Positions 1 to 5,803 of a stretch of 5,803 nucleotides of DNA are shown piece after piece. This DNA comes from a bacterium (GTDB lineage: Bacteria; Zhuqueibacterota; Zhuqueibacteria; Residuimicrobiales; Residuimicrobiaceae): positions 1 to 5,803 of the forward strand of contig JAAYTV010000395.1 of NCBI GenBank assembly GCA_012523655.1. Reading direction: 5' to 3'. The notes under the pieces are model-generated. The model was not told the DNA's origin. It did not search any database and was given only the letters and a program-made list of their open reading frames with translations. Position numbers and translations under genes: made by a program. How positions within the stretch are numbered: position 1 is the stretch's first letter; every line of letters begins with the position of its first letter.

Positions 1-1
1 A

Positions 2-379
2 CGCGAGAGCGAATGGCGGCCGAATTTGATGGGCGAGGTGGACGTACCCGCGGGCGCTACGGTCTTTTACAGTCAGGCTGGAAATCCCATTCGGCCCGAG
101 TACAGCAGCGCGGGCACACAGAGTCCCAACTGGAGCACAACCCCGCCTTCGGACATAACCCAGGTGCGTTCTATAAAAATTGATTTCGGCGCCAGAGTGC
201 TGCAGCCGATGGAGGAGATGAGCTTGGAGTGGCCCATGCGTGCTCCGGCCGGCGCGCCTACCGACGGTCGCATCGCCTGGAACTCGTTTGGCTATCTGGC
301 GGTTCGCAATGATAACGGTGACCGGCTGCTACCGGCAGAGCCGGTCAAGGTTGGCATTTCGATTAAACCCGGCACCGGA
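2..379 (+). other. N-terminal beta-rich module preceding the SdrD_B array (partial)
   Basis: Residues 1-126 do not follow the repeat consensus. They alternate hydrophobic and polar residues in the manner of a beta-sandwich. Landmarks are GEVDVPAGATVFYS (from about base 32), VRSIKIDFG (about 161-187), then AWNSFGYLAV (about 275-304) and LLPAEPVKVGISI (about 326-364). From memory, the pair 'AWNSFGY...' followed by 'LLPAEP.KVGI' is a recurring segment just upstream of SdrD_B repeats in large bacterial surface proteins, and it probably ends a DUF11-like or adhesin-like domain. The 5' part of the module is cut by the window edge. The family name is uncertain; the extracellular beta-rich nature is more secure. 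Confidence 0.55.
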
Positions 380-3300
380 GCGATCTATGGCGACCGGGTA
401 TGGGTTGACAACAACCGCAACGGTATTCAGGATGAAGGAGAACGCGGCCTTAACAACATCCAGGTGATCCTGAAGCGACCCGGACCTGATGGCGTCGCCG
501 GAACCTCGGATGATATCGAGGTGGCAACCGCTAACACCGCGGATGATGCCGAAGGCCATCCGGGCTATTACCTTTTCCCTGAATTGCCCAGCGGCGACTA
601 TTTTGCTCATTTCAGGCCCTCCAGCTACTGGACGGTCACCGGAGCTGACAACGGCACAAACGATGCCGTGGATTCTGACGTCGACTCCGTGACTCTAATC
701 ACCGCCATCACCCATCTGGACAATAGCGAACATGACCTGAGCTGGGATATGGGCGTCTATCGCGTCAGCAGCATGATCGGCAATCGGGTTTGGCAGGATG
801 TCAATCGAAACGGACTGCAGGATGACGGAGAACCCGGTGTGGCCGGAGTTCGCGTCATCCTGCATCGCAGCAGCGACGGCGCTGTGGTCGACTCTACCCT
901 GACTGCCAACGACGGCAGTTATGGTTTTGCCAACCTGGATCCATCCAACTACTATCTGCAATTCCGGCTGCCGAACGATTATCTTTTCACTGTGCAGAAT
1001 GCCGGGGGCGACGACCAACTGGACAGTGATGTCGAACCGGCCACCGGCCGCACGCCCTCCACTTCGATCGCAGCAGATGAGGCTGATCTCAGCTGGGATG
1101 CAGGTGTGTACAAAATTCCCGCCAGCATCGGCAATTTCATCTGGGAGGATTTGAACGTCAACGGGATTCAAGATCCGGGCGAACCCGGCATCGCCGGGGT
1201 CACGCTGAACCTGTATGACTCGCATGACGCTCTGGTGGCGAGCGATACAACCGACAGCAGCGGCTATTATGGATTCACCGGCGTGTCGCCGGACACCTTT
1301 TATCTTCAGGTGGTGTCCAAGCCATCCGGCTATCTCGCCTCACCGGTCAATCAGGGCACGGATGACGCCAAGGACAGCGATGCGTTCATCGCTGATGGCC
1401 GCATGACGATGACCGAACTGACACCGGGCGAGAACGATCTCGATTGGGATGCCGGTTTTTATCGTCTCGCGGCGTTTGGAGATCGCATTTGGCGGGATGA
1501 CAACAAGGACGGCGTGCAGAATGATACGGAACCCGGGCTGGCCAATGTGCGTGTCTTTCTGCACGACAGCAATGATCAGGCCGTCGACAGTACGCTTACC
1601 GATGAAAACGGCTACTATACGTTTGACGGTCTGATGCCCGGCGCTTATAACATCACTGTGGTCAAGCCGGACGGCTTTGCCTTCACCACGGCCAACGTAG
1701 GCGGCAATGATGCGCTGGACAGCGATGTGGCCATCGATACCGGCAAAAGCTGCACGATCACGCTCCAGTCTGGCGATCATCAGACCGGTTGGGATGGTGG
1801 TCTGTACGTGCTTTATGTAAGCCTGGGCGATTATGTGTGGCATGATCTCAACCGGGATGGGCAGCAGAACGTGGAAGAACCCGGCGTGCCCGGCGTGCGC
1901 GTCGTATTGACCAGCGCAAGCGATCAGGTGATCGCAGCGGACACGACGGATGCCAACGGCTATTATCTGTTTGACCAATTACCGACCGGCGCCTACAAGG
2001 TCCTGTTTGAAAAACCGGCCGGACACCTGTTTACTACCGCTCTGAGCGGCAGCAGCGCAACGGACAGCGATGCCGATTCCACCACCGGCATCACCGCAGT
2101 TATCACCCTGGCGCCTGCCTCTGAACGACGTGATATCGACGCAGGTTTGGTCGCTCTGGCCTCCATCGGTGATTTCGTCTGGCTGGATCTCGATGCCGAC
2201 GGACTCCAGGATGCGGGCGAGACCGGCATTCCCGGCGTGGTGGTCCATCTGTTAAACCACGACGGCGACAGGGTGGCCAGCGATACCACCGATGCCTCGG
2301 GCTATTACCGGTTCACTGATCTAGAGCCTGCACTTTATACCATTCAGGTGGAACCCCCGGCCGGCCTGGTGGTCTCTCCGGCGAATGCCGGCACGGATGA
2401 GGCGTTGGACAGCGATATCTCGGGATCTTTACTTCAGACAGCTGAAACCCGGCTCTCCCCTGGAGAGAATGACCTTCACTGGGATGCCGGCTTCTTCCCG
2501 CTTTCTGCTGTGGGCAACTATGTGTGGGAAGATAGAAACATGGACGGCGTCCAGGATGCGGGTGAAAAACCCTGGCCCAACCTGGAGGTGCGGCTGCTCG
2601 ACAGCCAACAGACCCTGATCCGAACCGCCTACACGGACAGCTCAGGTTTTTACTTGTTCGATCAAGTGATGCCAGGTCAATACTATGTGCAGTTTGTCAT
2701 CCCGCCGGAGGAAGTGCTCAGCCCGGCCAACGCCGGTTCGTCGGAAGAAACCGATAGCGACGCGGATGTTACGACCGGTTTGACCTCTCTCATCGACCTG
2801 ACGCCCGGTGAAATCGATCTCAGTTGGGATGCCGGCCTCTATGGGCTTGTCGGCGTCGGCAATTTCGTCTGGTATGATCTGGATCAGGATGGATTGCAGG
2901 ACAGCGGCGAACCCGGTGCGCCGGACGTGCGCATCAATCTCTACGACAGCGATCGGCGATTCCTCCAGAGCATGGTTACAGATCAGAACGGCTACTATTA
3001 TTTCAGCATGCTGCCGCCAGGCTCCTATTTTCTTGAGTTTGTCGCGCCGCCGGACTATGCCTTCAGTCCGCGTATTCCGCTGCAATACGACACCAACAGC
3101 GATGCCGATCCTTTGACCGGACGCACGGAACGGATCACCCTGAGACAGGGCAAGGACGATGTCACCTGGGATGCCGGTCTGATTCGTGCGTCCGCCATCG
3201 GCAATTACGTATGGCTGGACAAGAATCAAGACGGCGTTCAGGATGCGGGCGAACCCGGCTTGGCCGATGTGCGTGTGGATCTGCATAACGCGGCCGGCCA

Positions 3301-5803
3301 GTTGACCGGCAGCACGCAGACTGATTCCAGCGGTGTGTACTGGTTTGAACACCTGGAGGCCGGCAGTTATACGGTGCGGGTGGTGGAAACCACTCTGCCG
3401 CCGGGCGTGGTCTGCACTACGGAGAACAATCCAATGGCGGCCTCTGTGGAAAAAGGGGAACGCTACGAGGATGCGGATTTCGGTTATTTTCTGGCCACTG
3501 CCAGCATCGGTGAGTACGTCTGGTACGACAGCAATCGCGATGGAAGCAAGCAGCCGACGGAACAAGGTTTGCCCAACGTCGTTTTAATCCTCAAGGATGA
3601 AAACGGCCGTGTGCTGGGCGTGACCCAAACCGATGAACAGGGCTATTATGTCTTTGAAAACCTTCTCAATGGCCGGTATTACGTGCAGGTGGATGCGAGC
3701 TCTTTGCCGCCGACCTATTATCTGACCTCTGGCGAACGGGTGATCACCATCGCTGTCAGTGAGGCGCGCTACTATCCGGACGCCAATTTTGGCTTTGCCG
3801 AGACAGAGTTGATGGGTTGCGGCCGGCGCATCATCGCCTGGTATGAGCCCTGGTACGGCAATGCCCAGCAGGATTCCACCTTGCGTCACTGGAATCCCCT
3901 TTATCGCGGCGGCGCCGCTGACACCAGTCTGTTCTCGCTCTATGATTCACGCGAAGCCAAGACCTGGGAATACGATATTCTGCTGGCCTGGGCTTCCGGC
4001 ATCGACGGATTCGTAGTGGACTGGTTCGGCAAAATTTCGTATGAAAATACCGGCCTCAACGGCTTGCTCGATACGGCCGAAGATCTGTACCAGAGATTTC
4101 ATGGCAGCGGATTTGATTTCCAGATTATCTGCGCCTATGATGAATTGGCTCTGGGCCGCCTCGACACTAATTTCGTTTACCTCGCGGACTCGCTGCTCGA
4201 ACATCCGGCCTACTGGGGAAAACGCAGCGGCGAACGCAGACCCGTGGTTACGTTCGATTGGCGTAAACCGCGGTATACGCATGCCGACTATCAGGCGGCA
4301 GCGGACAGCCTGTTGCCGGCCGATGTCTACCTGTTGCATTCAGATAGAGCCGACACGGCGTATGTCGATTCTTTGAAAGCAGGGGATCTGTTTTATCCCT
4401 GGGTGCAGACTTTGCCCACCCTGTGGGATATCCCCTTTGGCCTGGAATGGGGCAAACCCTATCTGGAAGGCTTTTATCGCGATGCGGAAGCCCGGCCTGA
4501 AACGTTCCGGCGTGTTTTCAGCATGGGCAGTGTCTGGCCTGGTTTTGATGATCGTCCCTGGCAACTGGGGATTAACCGTTGGATTTCCCGGCAGGACACG
4601 ATGGTGTATCACTACACCTGGGAGATGGCGGAAAACACCCTCTCCGGCCACACTTGGCCGTGGATCCTGGTCGAGAGCTGGAACGATTTCAACCGCGCAA
4701 CCCAGATTGAACCCTCGACGAATTGGGATTACAAACATATTGTGCAGACGCGCGACCGGGCCTATCGCTACAAGCTGGGCAACGCCAACTGCGCGCCCGA
4801 GTACATCGAGAATCTGGGATTGCTGGTGCCGCAGCATATTCGTCAGGCACGCCTGGCAGCTGAAAAGTACCCGGCTCTGGCCACACAGATCCATGCCAAG
4901 ACCGAAGAGGCCGTTCAACGGTTTTTTGAACGTGATTTTCTGAGTGCGATCTCGTTGGCTGATGAGGCCAGCGGTTTGTCCATGGAACCTTTCCGGGTGG
5001 ATGCAGTGACCAGCCATTCAGTGACCCTGCAGTGGCAGCCGGCAGAACGTGCGAACGGCTATGTGCTCTATTACACCAATGAAGCCGATCGTTTGCAGCC
5101 CTGCTCCTACTGGAGACCGGATTCCATCCTGATCGGCAACGCGACCTCCTATACCCTGGATAGCCTGCAGAGCAACCACAAAGTTTATCTCGCTCTTTGC
5201 GCCATTGACTCTGTGCTCGGGCCGCACGCCAACACCAGTTGGTATACCAATAATCTGAAGGGCATCCAGCCGTTAAGTGTGCAGACGCTCTCTGATCCCG
5301 AAGAGCCGCCGGCGCAGGCTGATGGCTTGGCTCTGTTCTGCGTGGCAGGTTCGCCGACTTTTAGCGGTCAGGGTTGGGATAATGCCGTGGATGCAGATCT
5401 GGCCGGATGGGATGGCACTGTGACCACCCGCGGTGATGCTCAGGGGACCGGCTCGCAGCAGCAAACACATCAGGGACCGGCGTGGGCGATCTTTTCCTTC
5501 AGCAGTGATTCATTGCGTCGGTTCAACACGGTTTCCATTCAGACCGATAACGGCATCGCCGAGCAATATGTCCGCAATCGCTGGGCGAGTAAACTGGAAG
5601 TGCTGGTCTCTGAAACGGATACCAGTGCGACGGCATTTACCTCTATGTTGGTGTTCAACCGGACGAGCGGCAACATGACCTCTTTTACGCTGCCCGACAT
5701 GGTAAAAGCTCGTTTCGTCAAGCTGGTTATCCATCAACCCAACCGGACCAGCGGGGCTTGGCGGCAAATCGTCGAGTTCCAGGTTTCTCTGCAAACCACA
5801 ATG
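2..5803 (+). CDS. Giant multidomain surface protein: SdrD_B-like repeats, GH71/99-like domain, FN3 and discoidin modules (partial at both ends)
   Basis: One reading frame (codons starting at base 2) runs through the entire window without a stop, giving 1,934 residues that are incomplete at both ends. Module order by window residue: N-terminal beta-rich module 1-126, ten SdrD_B-like repeats 127-1270, GH71/99-like barrel 1271-1580, probable helical extension 1581-1660, FN3-like 1662-1752, discoidin-like 1781-1934. Recognisable domain motifs occur along the full length, so this is a true gene and not chance openness. The composition (rich in Asp, Gly, Asn, Tyr and Trp, few Cys) fits an extracellular protein. 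No transmembrane segment or signal peptide is visible, as expected for an internal fragment. The likely role is a stalked, surface-attached or secreted enzyme acting on polysaccharide. The domain families are recognised from sequence; substrate and anchoring are inferred. No neighbouring gene is in the window, so operon context cannot be judged. Confidence 0.95.
380..769 (+). repeat. SdrD_B-like repeat 1 (long form with insertion)
   Basis: This is the longest copy, 130 residues. It opens with GDRVWVDNNRNGIQDEGE and closes with DLSWDMGVY, in which Met replaces the usual Ala. Between the VILKRP strand and the GYYLF strand it carries an extra loop, GPDGVAGTSDDIEVATA followed by NTADDAEGHPG, that the other nine lack. 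A 'PGPDG..GT.DD' loop is a familiar variant in SdrD_B domains and looks acidic enough to bind an additional cation. The DSDVDS segment at about 671-688 matches the second acidic cluster of the other long copies. Confidence 0.9.
770..1120 (+). repeat. SdrD_B-like repeat 2 (long form)
   Basis: 117 residues. The acidic loop DVNRNGLQDDGEPG is followed by VRVILHRSS and NDGSYGFANL; the closing cassette contains DSDVEPATGR and DLSWDAGVY. It has a canonical length and all landmarks of the long class. The YY of the central strand is reduced to SY. Confidence 0.9.
1121..1471 (+). repeat. SdrD_B-like repeat 3 (long form)
   Basis: 117 residues, exactly the length of repeat 2. It opens with ASIGNFIWEDLNVNGIQD and has DSSGYYGF in the centre. 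The closing cassette contains GTDDAKDSDAF and LTPGENDLDWDAGFY. The first loop reads NVNG instead of N-x-DG, so one ligand position of the EF-hand-like loop is Asn. Confidence 0.9.
1472..1816 (+). repeat. SdrD_B-like repeat 4 (long form, variant closing motif)
   Basis: 115 residues. It opens with AAFGDRIWRDDNKDGVQN and has DENGYYTFDGLMPGAY in the centre. The closing cassette departs from the consensus: TGWDGGLY replaces L.WDAG.Y, and DTGKSCTITL puts a lone Cys at about 1751-1753, one of only two Cys residues in the whole array. No partner Cys is in the same repeat, so a disulfide is unlikely. Confidence 0.9.
1817..2158 (+). repeat. SdrD_B-like repeat 5 (long form, lacks the closing Trp)
   Basis: 114 residues. 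It opens with VSLGDYVWHDLNRDGQQN and has DANGYYLFDQLPTGAY in the centre, with the second acidic cluster TDSDADSTTG intact. The closing motif reads RRDIDAGL, so the Trp that is otherwise near-invariant in long copies is replaced by Ile. The domain is still in frame and full length, so this is drift rather than a broken repeat. Confidence 0.9.
2159..2503 (+). repeat. SdrD_B-like repeat 6 (long form)
   Basis: 115 residues. It opens with ASIGDFVWLDLDADGLQD and has DASGYYRFTDL in the centre. The closing cassette contains GTDEALDSDISG and LSPGENDLHWDAGFF. It resembles repeat 3 in the closing segment (GTD-A-DSD and PGENDL), suggesting these two share more recent ancestry than other pairs. Confidence 0.9.
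2504..2848 (+). repeat. SdrD_B-like repeat 7 (long form)
   Basis: 115 residues. It opens with SAVGNYVWEDRNMDGVQD. The usual EPG after the acidic loop is changed to GEKPWPN, a local variation at a surface turn. The centre is DSSGFYLFDQVMPGQYYV; the closing cassette contains ETDSDADVTTG and LTPGEIDLSWDAGLY. Confidence 0.9.
2849..3190 (+). repeat. SdrD_B-like repeat 8 (last long form)
   Basis: 114 residues. It opens with GVGNFVWYDLDQDGLQDSGE, one of the best EF-hand-like loops of the array. The centre is DQNGYYYFSMLPPGSY; the closing cassette contains DTNSDADPLTGR and DVTWDAGL. It is the last copy with the DSD/WDAG cassette. The next repeat switches to the short form. Confidence 0.9.
3191..3499 (+). 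repeat. SdrD_B-like repeat 9 (short form)
   Basis: 103 residues. The opening SAIGNYVWLDKNQDGVQD and the centre DSSGVYWFEHLEAGSYTVRV are canonical. The DSD...WDAG cassette is absent; the copy ends with ERYEDADFGYF instead. This ending is the more widespread SdrD_B type, where the terminal DFGY strand completes the sandwich. It holds the second lone Cys of the array (GVVCTT, about 3407-3424). Confidence 0.9.
3500..3811 (+). repeat. SdrD_B-like repeat 10 (short form, adjoining the enzyme domain)
   Basis: 104 residues. It opens with ASIGEYVWYDSNRDG, but the following QD is replaced (SKQPTEQG), so the first acidic loop is degenerate and may bind calcium poorly. The centre is DEQGYYVFENLLNGRYYVQV and the end is ARYYPDANFGFAETEL. 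It runs directly into the glycoside hydrolase-like domain with no long linker, which implies a close-packed junction. Confidence 0.88.
3812..4741 (+). other. Glycoside hydrolase family 71/99-like (beta/alpha)8 barrel domain
   Basis: About 310 residues, close to the size of GH99-type barrels. In order: RRIIAWYEPWYGN (from about 3824) as the first barrel strand; SLYDSREAKTWEYDILLAW and then GIDGFVVDWFGK (about 4001-4033), the strand-helix signature of GH71/99-like and WbsX-like proteins; ICAYDE (about 4127-4144); RPVVTFDWRKP (about 4238-4270); FYPWVQTLPTLWD; and VESWNDFNRATQIEPS (about 4670-4717), equivalent to the classic 'SWNEW.EGT.IEPS' end motif. Known members cleave alpha-mannans or alpha-glucans, or are domains of unknown activity in glycan loci. 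Candidate catalytic or binding acids are Asp 4019-4021, Asp/Glu 4139-4144, Asp 4256-4258, Glu 4673-4675 and Glu 4709-4711. I cannot assign the nucleophile or acid from sequence alone. The fold assignment is strong; the substrate is unknown. Confidence 0.82.
4742..4981 (+). other. Probable alpha-helical extension after the GH71/99-like barrel
   Basis: About 80 residues that do not look like the neighbouring beta domains. The segments IRQARLAAEKYPALATQIHA and KTEEAVQRFFERDFLSAISL, followed by ADEASGLS, are rich in Ala, Glu, Lys, Arg and Gln with heptad-like spacing, which suggests two or three helices. The first part, ending near CAPEYIENLGLLVP, probably belongs to the rim of the barrel. The segment may act as a cap or rigid spacer between enzyme and FN3. 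The assignment rests on composition and pattern only. Confidence 0.5.
4985..5257 (+). other. Fibronectin type III-like domain
   Basis: About 90 residues. The N-terminal strands read FRVDAVTSHSVTLQWQPAE, matching the FN3 pattern of a V-T...S-V-T-L-x-W core Trp. NGYVLYYTNEAD follows, equivalent to the 'Y.VYY' strand. TSYTLDSLQSNHKVYLALCA corresponds to the T-x-Y-x-L-x-x-L...Y-x-x-V-x-A pattern, with Tyr and Ala in place. Such domains serve as spacers between catalytic and binding modules in secreted bacterial glycosidases. It contains two Cys (about 5102-5104 and 5195-5197), which could in principle pair. Confidence 0.72.
5342..5803 (+). other. Discoidin / F5/8 type C-like carbohydrate-binding module (open at window end)
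   Basis: At least 154 residues, about the size of a full discoidin-like jelly roll. Signals in order: SPTFSGQGWDNAVDADLAGW (from about 5351), the equivalent of the 'ENAIDGD..T.W' opening; AWAIFSFSSDSLRRFNTVSI (about 5480-5539), in which the bound-ligand sandwich strand follows the Trp; KLEVLVSETD (about 5594-5623), the 'f.v..S.dg' strand; ARFVKLVIHQP (about 5708-5740), the signature 'aRYvRl' strand; and WRQIVEFQV (about 5759-5785), the closing 'i.EFeVy' strand. Such modules usually bind galactose, fucose or other sugars and keep enzymes on their substrate. The ligand cannot be read from this sequence. The protein continues past the window. Confidence 0.75.

Larger units (their letters stand above)
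380..3811 (+). repeat. Array of ten tandem SdrD_B-like (Cna-B-like) protein repeats
   Basis: Ten head-to-tail domains share one plan. It opens with G-[ND]-x-[VI]-W-x-D-x-[ND]-x-[DN]-G-x-Q-[DN]-x-x-E-x-G, continues with a strand of type V-x-V-x-L, then T-D-x-x-G-Y-Y-x-F and P-G-x-Y-x-[VL]-x-[FV]. The first eight then add a cassette of type DSD..-(T)G...-L.PGE.DL.WDAG.Y; the last two end in DA[DN]FG[YF]. Repeats start at about 380, 770, 1121, 1472, 1817, 2159, 2504, 2849, 3191 and 3500. SdrD_B domains (named from staphylococcal SdrD) are calcium-binding beta-sandwiches that form rigid stalks on surface proteins. The role here is most likely to hold the C-terminal enzyme away from the cell. The copies are well diverged at DNA level: only short words such as tgggatgccgg (1445, 2480, 2825, 3167) recur, so the duplications are old. 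Confidence 0.93.

Noticed and set aside
29..31. In-frame ATG near the window start as the gene start
   Set aside because: The frame is open upstream to the window edge, there is no ribosome binding site, and the following residues look like the interior of a beta-rich module, not a signal peptide.
2642..3565. 307-residue minus-strand ORF with apparent internal repeats
   Set aside because: It is in exact codon register opposite the SdrD_B repeats; its repeated phrases are the reverse complement of the sense repeats, and it has no domain I recognise.
380..3811. Cna-B type isopeptide cross-links in the repeats
   Set aside because: I could not find a consistent Lys/Asn/acid triad in equivalent positions across the ten copies; the acidic loops fit calcium binding better.
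380..3811. CRISPR array or DNA-level satellite repeat
   Set aside because: The period is about 345 bases and a multiple of three, with conservation at protein level only; there are no short identical direct repeats with unique spacers.
3812..3814. ATG at the repeat/enzyme junction as the start of a separate glycosidase gene
   Set aside because: A purine-rich stretch (gagacagag) lies just upstream, but the preceding repeat is read in the same frame with no stop, so this is an internal Met of a fusion protein.
4437..4943. 168-residue + strand ORF in another frame
   Set aside because: The peptide is rich in Arg, Trp and Pro as expected for an off-frame reading, while the sense frame carries the ESWNDF...IEPS motif across the same bases.
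4340..5017. 225-residue minus-strand ORF
   Set aside because: It lies opposite the GH71/99-like and helical parts in the same register; its length is due to rare TCA codons at its ends on the sense strand. No recognisable family.
1..5803. Promoters, terminators, tRNA or other RNA genes
   Set aside because: The coding frame fills the window; I saw no hairpin followed by a T run and no tRNA-like structure, and there is no intergenic DNA to hold one.

Overview
The whole window lies inside one protein-coding gene on the + strand. Reading from base 2, I translated every codon to base 5803 (1,934 codons) and found no stop. The frame is open at both ends, so the true start, any signal peptide, the C-terminus and all regulatory DNA are outside the window. 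The gene is therefore longer than 5.8 kb and encodes a large modular protein, almost certainly exported.

Layout by module: (1) 2-379, the end of an N-terminal beta-rich module of the kind that often precedes SdrD_B repeats; (2) 380-3811, ten tandem SdrD_B-like (Cna-B-like) beta-sandwich repeats, eight long ones of about 114-130 residues and two short ones of about 103-104; (3) 3812-4741, a glycoside hydrolase family 71/99-like barrel with the hallmark segments WYEPWYG, GIDGFVVDWFG and VESWNDFNRATQIEPS; (4) 4742-4981, a probably helical extension; (5) 4985-5257, a fibronectin type III-like domain; (6) 5342-5803, a discoidin (F5/8 type C)-like carbohydrate-binding module running to the window end.

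The modules suggest a cell-surface or secreted glycan-active enzyme. The repeat array would act as a calcium-stiffened stalk, the barrel as the catalytic or glycan-handling head, and the FN3 and discoidin parts as spacer and glycan-binding module. This is inferred from domain families; the sequence does not reveal the substrate.

Organism: a bacterium with moderately GC-rich DNA and a preference for G or C at third codon positions. Giant SdrD_B/GH/FN3/discoidin proteins are frequent in FCB-group bacteria (Bacteroidota, Calditrichota, candidate phylum KSB1 and relatives), where they often end in a type IX secretion or FlgD-like C-terminal domain. That placement is a weak inference, and the diagnostic C-terminus is not in the window. 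I see no RNA gene, mobile element, CRISPR array, promoter, terminator or intergenic gap.
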